In this document: one piece after another, positions 40,208 through 48,698 of the stretch
How positions within the stretch are numbered: position 1 is the stretch's first letter
Layout: each line of letters begins with the position of its first letter
NCBI GenBank assembly: GCA_020248405.1
Contig: JADCHQ010000011.1
Span: forward strand, 1 to 64,000
Source of the DNA: Rhodocyclaceae bacterium
GTDB lineage: Bacteria; Pseudomonadota; Gammaproteobacteria; Burkholderiales; Ga0077523
Reading direction: 5' to 3'
DNA: 64,000 bases
Notes under the pieces: generated by a model
What the model saw: the letters and a program-made list of their open reading frames with translations, nothing else
The model's database searches: none
Told to the model about the DNA's origin: nothing
Position numbers and translations under genes: made by a program

Positions 40208-41145
40208 TCCTGGTGGAGTTGCTCGGGCGCGGCGGCGAGGCGCTGCACCGCATCCGTCTGCCCGGGCTGCCCGCCACCGTGGGCCGCGCCCTGGACAACG
40301 ATGTGGTGGTGGACGACCCCACGGTGGCCGCGCACCACCTGCGCATCGAGCGCGACGAGCAGGGCCGGCTGCGCGCCGTGGACCTTGGCAGCCGCAACGG
40401 CCTGTTCGAGGGGCGCCGGCGTGTCGCCGAGGTGCTGTTGGGCCCCGGGGTACGCCTGCGCATCGGGCACACCAACTTGCAGGTGCGCACATCCGAAGAC
40501 CCGCTGCCGCCGGAGCTGCCGGTGGATGTGGATAGCCGTTGGGGTTCGCAGAAGTCTTTCACTGCCGCGCTGTTGGCATACCTGGCCATGCTGGGCTTGG
40601 CCGTCTTCGCCACGGCATTCGATGGCTTCGAGCCGGTGCGGCTGATAGCCTCCCTGCCCGCGGCGCTGCTGGCGCCGGCGCTGTGGGCCGGGCTGTGGGC
40701 CGCCATGGGCCGGGTGGCTGGTGGTCACGCCCAGTTCTGGGCCCATGCAGCCCTCACGCTGGCAGCAGGGGCTGGCTCGCTCGTGCTGGGCGCGACGCTT
40801 GAACTGTGCGCCTTTGCCTTCTCGGTTCCGGCACTTTCTGGTCAATCGGTCATTGCCCTTGCCGTGGCCTTCGGCGCCCTGCTCCAGGCGCAGTTGCGCC
40901 TGGTGACCCGCCAGCCCCGCGCGCTGCTGCTGGCGGCCGCGGCGGCGGTGTCGTTGATGGCCCTGTCGGCGGCGTGGCTGTCCGACTGGCTGGCCAATCG
41001 CGATGACGTGGACCTCCTGCCCGTGATGCACACCCTGGCCCCGCCCACCCTGCGCGTGGCGCCGGGTGTCAGCGTCGAGAGGCTAGTGGAAGACGCCCGC
41101 GGCATCGAGGCGCAGTTGCAGCGCCTGCGGGAAGAAGAGCCGTGA
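40195..41145 (+). CDS. FHA-domain membrane protein
   Basis: The 316-residue protein has an N-terminal FHA domain: ATVGRALDNDVVVDDPTVAA and then DLGSRNGLFEGRR (residues 27-75). About four transmembrane helices (118-138, 143-165, 177-204, 210-255) and a short periplasmic tail follow. FHA domains bind phosphothreonine peptides in the cytosol. Gly30-Arg31, His48 and Asn68-Gly69 are kept, but the Ser that contacts phosphate is Ala45, which could weaken phospho-recognition. It overlaps the protease gene by 13 bases, suggesting the two work together across the membrane. Whether it reads a kinase is unknown; a Ser/Thr kinase is encoded 15 kb away. Confidence 0.82.
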   Translation: METVILVELLGRGGEALHRIRLPGLPATVGRALDNDVVVDDPTVAAHHLRIERDEQGRLRAVDLGSRNGLFEGRRRVAEVLLGPGVRLRIGHTNLQVRTSEDPLPPELPVDVDSRWGSQKSFTAALLAYLAMLGLAVFATAFDGFEPVRLIASLPAALLAPALWAGLWAAMGRVAGGHAQFWAHAALTLAAGAGSLVLGATLELCAFAFSVPALSGQSVIALAVAFGALLQAQLRLVTRQPRALLLAAAAAVSLMALSAAWLSDWLANRDDVDLLPVMHTLAPPTLRVAPGVSVERLVEDARGIEAQLQRLREEEP

Positions 41146-41148
41146 CCC

Positions 41149-42624
41149 TCAGCGCTCGGCCGCCGGGCCGCCCGTGTCCCCGTCGCCCCATCCACCGCCC
41201 AGGGCACGGATGAGGGCCACGGTGCCCTGGGCCTGGGCGCCGAGCACGCGGTTGGCCTGGCGCTCGGCGTCGAGCTGGGTGCGCTGGGCGTCGATCACGT
41301 CCAGGTAGCCCACCGCGCCGGCGTCGTAGCGCGCCTGGGCAATGCGGGTGGCGCGGCGTACCGCGTCCACCGCCTCGAACAGGGCGCGGGCCTGGCCATC
41401 GAGGGCGCGCAACCCGGCGAGGCTGTCCTCCACGTCGCCGAAGGCCACCAGCACCTGCTGGCGGTAGTTCGCCACCGCCTCCTCGTACTGGGCGCGGACG
41501 CGCTTCAGGTTGGCGCGGTTGCGGCCGCCGTCGAGGATGGGCACGGAGACGAGGGGCCCGAAGAACGGACCCAGGATCCAGGTGCGGCTGTTCCACTTGA
41601 GCACATCGCCCAGCTCGTCCGCCTCGAAGCCGCCGATGGCGGTGAGCCTCACCTGGGGGAAGAAGGCCGCCTTCGCCACGCCGATGCGCGCATTGGCCGC
41701 CTCCAGCGCCGCCTGGGCGGCCACCACGTCCGGGCGGCGCTCCAGCAGCGACGAGGGCAACCCCGGTGGAATGACCGGAATGCGATAGGCGGGCGCCTGG
41801 GGGGCCACCGCCAGCGCCGCTGGCGGACGCCCCACCAGTACCGCCAGCGCCGTTTCCAGCCGGTCGCGCACGCCGCGAGCGGCCTCCAGCTCCGCCGTGG
41901 TGGCCGCCAGCTCGCCCTGGGCGCGGGTCACGTCGAGCTCGGAAATGGCCCCCGCCTCGCGGCGTATGAGCAGCAGCCGCAGCGCTGCCCGGCGCAGCCG
42001 TTGACCCTCCATGAGCAGCACAACGTCACGGTCGGCTTCACGCACCTGGAAATAGGTGCGGGCGATGTCCGCGTGCAGCGCCAGGGTTACCGAGCGGAAG
42101 CTGGCCTCCTGCCCGGCCAGGTCCTTGCGCGCCGCGGCGATGTTCGAGGACACCCGCCCGAACAGGTCGAACTCGTAGGACAGCGCACCCTGGGCGCGCC
42201 ACACCGTGCGCGAGGGCATGTTCGTGTCCTGGGGCAATCCCTGGGACGAGGGCGAGAAGCGCGAGTTGAAGAAGCCCACGCCTGCGCTCAGCTCGGGGCT
42301 TCGGTCGGCCCTGGAGATGCCCAGCAGCGCGCGGGCCTGGGTGACGCGGCTGGCGGCTGCCGCGAGCGCCGGGCTGGCGGCGCTGGCATCGGCGATGAGC
42401 TGGTCGAGCACCGGATCCCGGAACGTCTTCCACCAATCGCCCCGGGGCTGGGCCTCGGCGGGCTCGGCCCGCTTCCAGGACCCGCGCTCCTCCGGCGGCA
42501 GCGCCAGCGCCGCCTGCCGGAACGCGCCCGGCACCTCCACCTGCGGCTGCTGGAACTTGGGCGTGAGGTTGCACCCCGCCAACAGCAGCGAACAGGCGGC
42601 CGCCAGCATGCGGCCATCAGCCAT
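41149..42624 (-). CDS. Outer-membrane efflux channel (OprM/NodT family)
   Basis: The 491-residue outer-membrane factor is a lipoprotein (lipobox LLLAGC, Cys18). It has the two repeated OEP domains: WWKTFRDPVLDQLI near residue 64, SYEFDLFGRVSSNIAAARKD, LERRPDVVAAQAALEAANAR and the second repeat ending in YLDVIDAQRTQLDAERQ. It forms the trimeric barrel and periplasmic tunnel of a tripartite RND pump. The ATG has AAGGAGG six bases upstream. Its start overlaps the pump stop by eight bases, so the order is MFP, pump, channel. Confidence 0.93.
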   Translation of the reverse strand: MADGRMLAAACSLLLAGCNLTPKFQQPQVEVPGAFRQAALALPPEERGSWKRAEPAEAQPRGDWWKTFRDPVLDQLIADASAASPALAAAASRVTQARALLGISRADRSPELSAGVGFFNSRFSPSSQGLPQDTNMPSRTVWRAQGALSYEFDLFGRVSSNIAAARKDLAGQEASFRSVTLALHADIARTYFQVREADRDVVLLMEGQRLRRAALRLLLIRREAGAISELDVTRAQGELAATTAELEAARGVRDRLETALAVLVGRPPAALAVAPQAPAYRIPVIPPGLPSSLLERRPDVVAAQAALEAANARIGVAKAAFFPQVRLTAIGGFEADELGDVLKWNSRTWILGPFFGPLVSVPILDGGRNRANLKRVRAQYEEAVANYRQQVLVAFGDVEDSLAGLRALDGQARALFEAVDAVRRATRIAQARYDAGAVGYLDVIDAQRTQLDAERQANRVLGAQAQGTVALIRALGGGWGDGDTGGPAAER

Positions 42625-45600
42625 GGGAGCCTCCTTCCCCGGCGAGCGGCGAGGGGTGGCCGCCCGGCGGCCGCACCAGCGGCCTGCGGCCGCGCACCAG
42701 CACGTAGAACACCGGCGTGAGGAACAGGCCGAACAGTGTCACGCCCAGCATGCCGAAGAACACCGCGATGCCGATCGCCTGGCGCATCTCGGCCCCCGCG
42801 CCACTGGCCAGCACCAACGGCAGCACGCCCATGATGAAGGCAAAGGAGGTCATGAGGATGGGCCGCAGCCGCAGCCGGCAGGCCTCCAGCGCCGCCTGCA
42901 CGGTGCTGCGCCCGGCCAGCTCCAGGTCGCGGGCGAATTCCACGATCAGGATGGCGTTCTTGCACGCCAGCCCCGCGAGCACGATGAAGGCGATCTGCGT
43001 GAAGATGTTGTTGTCACCCTGGGGGAAGTTGGCCCCGAGGATGGCCAGCGCGATGCCCACCACCGTGGTCTCTCCCACCGTGAGCCACACCCCTAGGATG
43101 GCGAACAGCAGGCACAGGGGCACGATGAGGATCACCGCCAGCGGCAGGCGCAGGCTCTCGTACTGCGCCGCCAGCACCAGGAAGGCCAGCAGCACGCACA
43201 GCGGGAACACGAACACCATGGTGTTGCCGGCCAGGATCTCCTGGTAGGTGAGGTCGGTCCACTCGTAGCCCACGCCCTTGGGCAGGGTCTCGGTGAGGAT
43301 GCGCTTCATGGCGTCCTGGGCCTGGCCCGAGGAGAAGCCCGGCGCCGGCCCGCCGTTCACGTCGGCGGTGACGTAGGTGTTGTAGCGCTGCACCCGGTCG
43401 GGGCCGAAGGAGTTGCGCGGCGTGAGCAGCGAGGACAGCGCCACCATCTGGCCGCCGGCGCCGCGAATGCGGATGCGGCCGATGTCCTCGGCATGCAGGC
43501 GGTAGGCCGCGTCGGCCTGCACAATCACCTGGTAGGTGCGGCCGAAGCGGTTGAAGTCGTTCACGTACAGCGAGCCCAGGTTCACCTGCAGCGCGGCGAA
43601 GATCTCCTCCAGGCCGATACCCATGCGCTTGGCCTTCTCGCGGTCCACGTCGGCATAGATCTGCGGCACGTTGATGGTGTAGCTGGAGAACACCCCGGCC
43701 AGCTCCTTGCTGCCGTAGGCCTTGGCCAGGGTGGCCTGGAGGGCCTCGTTGAGCGCCTTGAAGCCCAGGTTGGCCTTGTCCTCGATCTGCAGGCGGAAGC
43801 CGCCGATGGTGCCCAGCCCCTCCACCGGCGGCGGCGGGAACACCATCACGAAGGCGTCCTGGATGCCGCCCAGTTCCTCGTTGAGCTTGAGAAAGGTGCC
43901 CCAGAGCGAGGTCTCGAAGCCCTTGCGCTCGGCGAAGGGCTTCAGGCCAAAGAAGGCGATGCCCTCGTTGGGGTTGTTGGTGAAGCCATTGATGGACAGC
44001 CCCGGGAAGGCCACCGAATCGGACACCGCCGGGTGCTTGAGGCCGATCTCGCCCATGCGCTTGATCACCGCCTCGGTGCGGTCCAGGGAGGCGCCGTCGG
44101 GCAGCTTGGCGAAACCCACCAGGTACTGCTTGTCCTGGGTGGGCACGAAGCCCTTGGGCACTTCCTCGAAGAGCACCACGGTGAGGCCGATGAGCCCGGC
44201 GTACACCAGCATCACCAGGCTCTTCACGTTCAGCAGCCGGCCCACGCGCCGCTCGTAGCGCGCCGAGGCGCGCCCGAAGAAGCGGTTGAAGGGCCGGAAG
44301 AACCAGCCAAGCAGCACGTCGATGCCCCGTTGCAGGAGGTCGGGCTTCGCGCCGTGGGGCTTGAGCAGCACCGCCGCCAGCGCTGGCGAGAGCGTAAGCG
44401 AGTTCACCATGGAGATCACCGTGGAGATGGCGATGGTGAGGGCGAACTGGTTGTAGAACTGGCCCGACAGCCCGGAGACGAAGGCCGTGGGCACGAACAC
44501 CGCGCACAGCACCAGCGTGGTGGCCACGATGGGCCCGCTCACCTCCTTCATGGCCTGGTGGGTGGCCGCCAGGGGGGCGAGCCCGCGCTCGATGTTGCGC
44601 TCCACGTTCTCCACCACCACGATGGCGTCGTCCACCACAATGCCGATGGCCAGCACCAGACCGAACAGGGTGAGGGTGTTGATGGAAAAGCCGAACAGCA
44701 GCAGCAGCCCGAAGGTGCCCACGATGGACACGGGCACGGCGATGAGCGGGATCACCGAGGCGCGCCAGGTCTGCAGGAACACGATCACCACCAGCACCAC
44801 CAGCGCCACCGCCTCGAACAGCGTGGTGACCACGGCCTTGATGGAGGAGCGCACGAACTGCGTGGGGTCGTAGACGATCTTGTAGTCCAGCCCCGGGGGG
44901 AAATCGCGCTTGAGCTCCTCCATGGCCTCGCGCACCTGGCTGGAGAGCTCCAGCGCATTGGCCTTGGGCGACTGCCACACGGCCACGCCGATGGAGGGCT
45001 TGTTGTCCAGCAGGCTGCGCAGCGAGTAGGTGTTGGCCCCGAGCTCGATGCGCGCCACGTCCTTCAGGCGCACCATCCCGGTGGCCGAGGAGCGCACGAT
45101 GATCTCGCCGAACTCCGCCTCGTCCACCAGGCGGCCCCGGGCATTGACGTTGAGTTGGAAGGCCGCCGCGCCGTTGGCCGGGGGCGCGCCCAGCACGCCG
45201 GCGGCCACCTGCACGTTCTGCTCCTGCAAGGCGCGCACCACGTCGGTGGCCTGAAGCCCTAGGGCGGCCAGCCGCGGCGGCTGCAGCCACACGCGCATGG
45301 CGTAGTCGCCGCCCCCGAACACCTCCACCAGCCCCATGCCCTCGATGCGCTGCAGGCGGTTGCGCACGTTGAGCACGGCGTAGTTGCGCTGGTAGAGCTC
45401 GTCGTAGCGGTCGTCGGGGGAGATCAGGCTCACCACCAGGGTGAGGTTGGGCGAGGCCTTCTGGGCCACCACGCCGATGCGGCGCACCTCCTCGGGCAAC
45501 CGCGGCAGCGCGCGCTGCACGCGGCTCTGCACCTGGCTTTCGGCGCGGTCGATATCGCTGCCCACCTTGAAGGTGATGGTGAGCTGGTAGGAGCCGTCGG

Positions 45601-45856
45601 CGGTGCTCTGGGACGACATGTAGAGCATGTCCTCCACGCCGTTGATGGCCTCCTCCAGGGGCGAGGCCACCGTGTCGGCCAGCACCTGCGGGTTGGCGCC
45701 GGGGAACTGGGTGCGAACCTGCACCGAAGGCGGCACCACCTCCGGGTACTCGGACACCGGCAGGCGGAACATGGCCAGCAAGCCGGCGATGAAGATGAAG
45801 ATCGACACCACCGAGGCGAAGATCGGCCGGTCGATGAAGAAGCGCGACAGGTCCAT
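42617..45856 (-). CDS. RND-type multidrug efflux pump (HAE1 family)
   Basis: The 1,079-residue inner-membrane antiporter starts MDLSRFFIDRPIFASVVSIF, the HAE1/AcrB start. FPGANPQVLADTVASPLEEA and the TM4 acidic pair (GIVVDDAIVVVENVER) that carries protons are present, as is a duplicated 12-helix layout with large periplasmic loops. The closing part, FARDLELAGRSTVQAALEAC and then RPILMTSFAFIMGVLPLVLA, is standard. It exports hydrophobic or amphiphilic drugs. It follows the MFP gene after 18 bases. The substrate range is not readable. Confidence 0.95.
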   Translation of the reverse strand: MDLSRFFIDRPIFASVVSIFIFIAGLLAMFRLPVSEYPEVVPPSVQVRTQFPGANPQVLADTVASPLEEAINGVEDMLYMSSQSTADGSYQLTITFKVGSDIDRAESQVQSRVQRALPRLPEEVRRIGVVAQKASPNLTLVVSLISPDDRYDELYQRNYAVLNVRNRLQRIEGMGLVEVFGGGDYAMRVWLQPPRLAALGLQATDVVRALQEQNVQVAAGVLGAPPANGAAAFQLNVNARGRLVDEAEFGEIIVRSSATGMVRLKDVARIELGANTYSLRSLLDNKPSIGVAVWQSPKANALELSSQVREAMEELKRDFPPGLDYKIVYDPTQFVRSSIKAVVTTLFEAVALVVLVVIVFLQTWRASVIPLIAVPVSIVGTFGLLLLFGFSINTLTLFGLVLAIGIVVDDAIVVVENVERNIERGLAPLAATHQAMKEVSGPIVATTLVLCAVFVPTAFVSGLSGQFYNQFALTIAISTVISMVNSLTLSPALAAVLLKPHGAKPDLLQRGIDVLLGWFFRPFNRFFGRASARYERRVGRLLNVKSLVMLVYAGLIGLTVVLFEEVPKGFVPTQDKQYLVGFAKLPDGASLDRTEAVIKRMGEIGLKHPAVSDSVAFPGLSINGFTNNPNEGIAFFGLKPFAERKGFETSLWGTFLKLNEELGGIQDAFVMVFPPPPVEGLGTIGGFRLQIEDKANLGFKALNEALQATLAKAYGSKELAGVFSSYTINVPQIYADVDREKAKRMGIGLEEIFAALQVNLGSLYVNDFNRFGRTYQVIVQADAAYRLHAEDIGRIRIRGAGGQMVALSSLLTPRNSFGPDRVQRYNTYVTADVNGGPAPGFSSGQAQDAMKRILTETLPKGVGYEWTDLTYQEILAGNTMVFVFPLCVLLAFLVLAAQYESLRLPLAVILIVPLCLLFAILGVWLTVGETTVVGIALAILGANFPQGDNNIFTQIAFIVLAGLACKNAILIVEFARDLELAGRSTVQAALEACRLRLRPILMTSFAFIMGVLPLVLASGAGAEMRQAIGIAVFFGMLGVTLFGLFLTPVFYVLVRGRRPLVRPPGGHPSPLAGEGGSHG

Positions 45857-45874
45857 GGGGGCGGGCTCCGGCGC

Positions 45875-47116
45875 CTACGGCTTGCCGGAGGCGGCGGCGG
45901 GCTTGTCGGCGGCGGGCTTGCCGGCTGGGGGTTTCTCCGGGGGCTGGTCCGCGGCGGGCTTTTCGGTCGCAGCCTTGGCGCCAGCCGCTGCACCCTCGGG
46001 CGCGGGGTTCACCGGCTGGCCGGGCCGCACGCGCATGAGGCCGTTCACGATCACCTGCTCGCCCGCCTTCAGGCCCTCCAGCACCACCCGCTCGCTGCCC
46101 ACCGCCTGGGCGATCCTCACGGGCCGGTAGGCAGCCTTGCGATCGGCCCCCACCACGTACACGAACTTGCGGTCCTGGTCGGTGCCCACGGCGGCATCGG
46201 GCACCACCACCGCCTCGGCCTCGCCAGCCGGGTCGGACAGGCGCACGCGCGCATACAGCCCGGGCACCAGCGCGCCATCGCGGTTGTCCAGCAGGGCGCG
46301 GCAGCGCACGTTGCCGGCGTCCTGGTCCACGCGGTTGTCCACGTACACCAGGGTGGCCCGGTGGGGAAAACCCTGCTCGCCCGCGAGGCCCACCGCCACG
46401 GGCAGGCGCCCGCCCTTGGCGGTGCCGCGGCCCTTCAGCCCGTACTGCACGAAGGTGCGTTCGTCCACGTCGAAGGTGACATAGATGGGCCCGGAGGACA
46501 CGATGGTGGTGAGCACAGGCGACTCCGGGCCCTCGGTCTGCACGAAGTTGCCGGCGGTGATCTCGGCCTTGCCCACCCGGCCCGAGATGGGCGCGGTGAT
46601 GCGGGTGTAGGACAGATCCAGGCGCGCCGCCTCCAGCGCCGCCTGGGCCGCCTTGATGGAAGCCTCCAGGTCGCGCACCGCCGCGGCTTTCTCGTCCAGC
46701 TCGCGCTGGGAGGTGGCCTGGCTGGCCATGAGCTTTTCGGTGCGGGCCAGTTCGATGCGCGCCAGCTCCAGGCGCGTCTGCAGTGCCGCCGACTCCGCCT
46801 CCGCCCTGGCCACCCGCGCCTGCACCGGCCGCGCATCGATGCTCACCAGCAGATCACCCCGGCGCACTTCCGAGCCTTGGGAGAAGTGGATCTCCTGGAT
46901 GTAGCCAGTGATGCGCGAACGCACCGCCACCGCCTCCACCGCCTCCAGCCGCGCCGGGAACTCCTGCGACGCCACCACCGCCTGCAGCCGCGCCGGCGCG
47001 AGGGTGACCGCGGTGCCCTCGCCGCCCGCGGAGGCGCCGCCGCCCTCCTCCTTCTTGCCGCAAGCAGCCACGGCGGCCGCAAGGGCCACAAGCACAAACA
47101 AGCCGGACAATCGCAT
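45875..47116 (-). CDS. RND membrane-fusion adaptor (AcrA/MexA-like lipoprotein)
   Basis: The 413-residue periplasmic adaptor is a lipoprotein (VALAAAVAACGKKEE, Cys19). It has the biotinyl-lipoyl half-motifs AVRSRITGYIQEIHFSQGSE and then RLDLSYTRITAPISGRVGKA, flanking a coiled-coil hairpin (ARAEAESAALQTRLELAR...). A C-terminal beta domain and a Lys/Pro/Ala-rich tail of 40 residues (KPAADKPAA repeats) follow; the tail is unusual in length and may be disordered. ATG 47116 has GGAGA six bases upstream. It is the first gene of the operon. No regulator of the TetR or MarR class lies adjacent. Confidence 0.94.
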   Translation of the reverse strand: MRLSGLFVLVALAAAVAACGKKEEGGGASAGGEGTAVTLAPARLQAVVASQEFPARLEAVEAVAVRSRITGYIQEIHFSQGSEVRRGDLLVSIDARPVQARVARAEAESAALQTRLELARIELARTEKLMASQATSQRELDEKAAAVRDLEASIKAAQAALEAARLDLSYTRITAPISGRVGKAEITAGNFVQTEGPESPVLTTIVSSGPIYVTFDVDERTFVQYGLKGRGTAKGGRLPVAVGLAGEQGFPHRATLVYVDNRVDQDAGNVRCRALLDNRDGALVPGLYARVRLSDPAGEAEAVVVPDAAVGTDQDRKFVYVVGADRKAAYRPVRIAQAVGSERVVLEGLKAGEQVIVNGLMRVRPGQPVNPAPEGAAAGAKAATEKPAADQPPEKPPAGKPAADKPAAASGKP

Positions 47117-47216
47117 GGGGTCTCCTAGAAGGGCTGCGGCGGCGGGCGGCGCCAGGATGCCACGACACCGCTCAACGGCCCAATGGTATTGCCTTTCGCC
47201 GCCGGGCCACACGGGG

Positions 47217-47813
47217 TCACGGCGCATAGGGCGGGTCGAACAGGCCGCCAAGCCCCGGAAATGCACTCGGCGAATCGGGCAGGCCGCCGGGTGACTCGGA
47301 ACAGGCCAGCGTGTCGGCCCAGAACACTTTGCCGCTGCCGCCGTACTTCAGCGGCAGGCGGCCCATGCGCTCGTGGAAGGCGCCCAGCGCGGCCTCGCCG
47401 GCAGCGTCCACCAGGCCCCGGCGGCGCATCTCGGCTAGTGCTTCGCAATTGGCCTCCACCTCGTCGCGGGTGTCGCGGCGGATGTGGGCGCATTCGTGGA
47501 AAAACATGAAGTCCCGCGCCAGGGGCAGCTTGGCGCGCATGCCCTCGGTGACCACGGCATCGATGACGATCTTGGGACGGCCGTCGGGCTGGCGGCGCAC
47601 CACCGCGGCGCTGCCGCCCAGCTCGGGGTGGCGCTCGCCCACCTTGCCGTTGCCGATGTACTCCTCGGGCACGCGATAGGGCTGGCCGCCGCGCTCCACC
47701 TCGCAGAACACCTCGCGGCCATCGGCCAGAACGAAGGCATGGGCGGCTGGCGCCGCCGGGACGGCCAGCAGTGCGGCCAGCAGCGGCCACCGGCGGATGA
47801 GGAAGCACCACAT
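47217..47813 (-). CDS. Exported protein with HExxH metallopeptidase motif
   Basis: The 198-residue protein has a signal peptide (LLAALLAVPAAPAAHAFVLA, cleavage near residue 26) and a single zincin-type motif His106-Glu107-x2-His110 (FFHECAHIRRD) followed by acidic RDEVEANCEALAEM, which may give the third ligand. It contains four cysteines, suiting the periplasm. I do not recognise a family. The gene follows no partner closely (59 bases to the SDR gene upstream). An in-frame GTG at 47822 would add three residues. Confidence 0.65.
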   Translation of the reverse strand: MWCFLIRRWPLLAALLAVPAAPAAHAFVLADGREVFCEVERGGQPYRVPEEYIGNGKVGERHPELGGSAAVVRRQPDGRPKIVIDAVVTEGMRAKLPLARDFMFFHECAHIRRDTRDEVEANCEALAEMRRRGLVDAAGEAALGAFHERMGRLPLKYGGSGKVFWADTLACSESPGGLPDSPSAFPGLGGLFDPPYAP

Positions 47814-47872
47814 GTCCGCCACCTTACCGAAAAGCCGGAGCGCGGGCGATGCGCACGGCTCGCGGACTCGCC

Positions 47873-48670
47873 TCAGCGCGCGGTGTTGCCGCCGTCCACG
47901 GGCAGCGCCACGCCGGTGAGGTAGCTGGAGGCATCGCTGGCCAGGAACAGCACCACGCGCGCCACTTCGTCGGGAGTGGCGAGCCGGGGGATGGGAAAGT
48001 GCTCGCGGGCGAAGGCCTCGGCCCGCGCCAGGTCCACGGGCGCGTGATCCGCCGCCAGGCCGGGATCCGCCCAGTGCTCCACGCGGGTGTCGCCAGGGCA
48101 TACGGCGTTCACCCGGATGCCCTCGTGCCCGTGATCCAGCGCCATGGCCCGGGTCATCTGGATCACCGCGCCCTTGCTCGCGCAGTAGGCCACGGCATCG
48201 GCCGCCCCCACCAACCCCCAGTCCGAGGCGTTGTTGACGATGGCGCCACCGCCGGCGGCGCGCAGGTGCGGCAGGGCCAGCCGGCTCATGCGCCACACGG
48301 CCGTGACGTTGAGGTCCAGGGTCCGGCTCCAGTCCGCCTCGCTGGTGGTCTCGGCGCTGCCGCGCAGCACTACGCCAGCGTTGTTGAACAGCACATGCAG
48401 CCCGCCTCCAGCCGCCGTTACCGCCGCCATCACCCGCACGCAATCCTCGGCCCTGGCGTGGTCGGCCGCCAGGAAGCGCACCACGCCCCCGGCGCGCTGC
48501 ACCGCCTCGTCGGCGCCCAGTTGCGCTTCCGCGGCCCGGCCCAGCGGCTCGCGCCGGCCGGTGATCCACACCCGCGCCCCCTCGCGCGCGAACAAGCGTG
48601 CCGCGGCCTTGCCGATGCCCGCGGTGCCGCCGGTTACCAGCACCACCCGGCCCGTGAACAGGCCGCTCAA
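47873..48670 (-). CDS. Short-chain dehydrogenase/reductase
   Basis: The 265-residue protein is a complete classical SDR: GRVVLVTGGTAGIGKAAARL (TGxxxGIG), LFNNAGVV (NNAG), NNAS for the catalytic Ser, and Tyr-x3-Lys in AYCASKGAV. C-terminal VALPVDGGNTAR is the usual closing strand. It is NAD(P)-dependent; substrate unknown. The start is unclear: TTG at 48670 (LSGLFTG) is the first start after the upstream gene's stop, and no ATG is available without overlap. Unlike the 7642 protein, this one keeps the cofactor motif. Confidence 0.83.
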   Translation of the reverse strand: MSGLFTGRVVLVTGGTAGIGKAAARLFAREGARVWITGRREPLGRAAEAQLGADEAVQRAGGVVRFLAADHARAEDCVRVMAAVTAAGGGLHVLFNNAGVVLRGSAETTSEADWSRTLDLNVTAVWRMSRLALPHLRAAGGGAIVNNASDWGLVGAADAVAYCASKGAVIQMTRAMALDHGHEGIRVNAVCPGDTRVEHWADPGLAADHAPVDLARAEAFAREHFPIPRLATPDEVARVVLFLASDASSYLTGVALPVDGGNTAR

Positions 48671-48698
48671 GGACCCGCCCCGGCAACGGGCCCGCGCC

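Noticed and set aside
43014-45290. A 758-codon minus-strand frame inside the RND pump gene
   Set aside because: It overlaps the pump in another frame of the same strand and has no conserved content, only Gly/Arg/Ala/His-rich shadow sequence.
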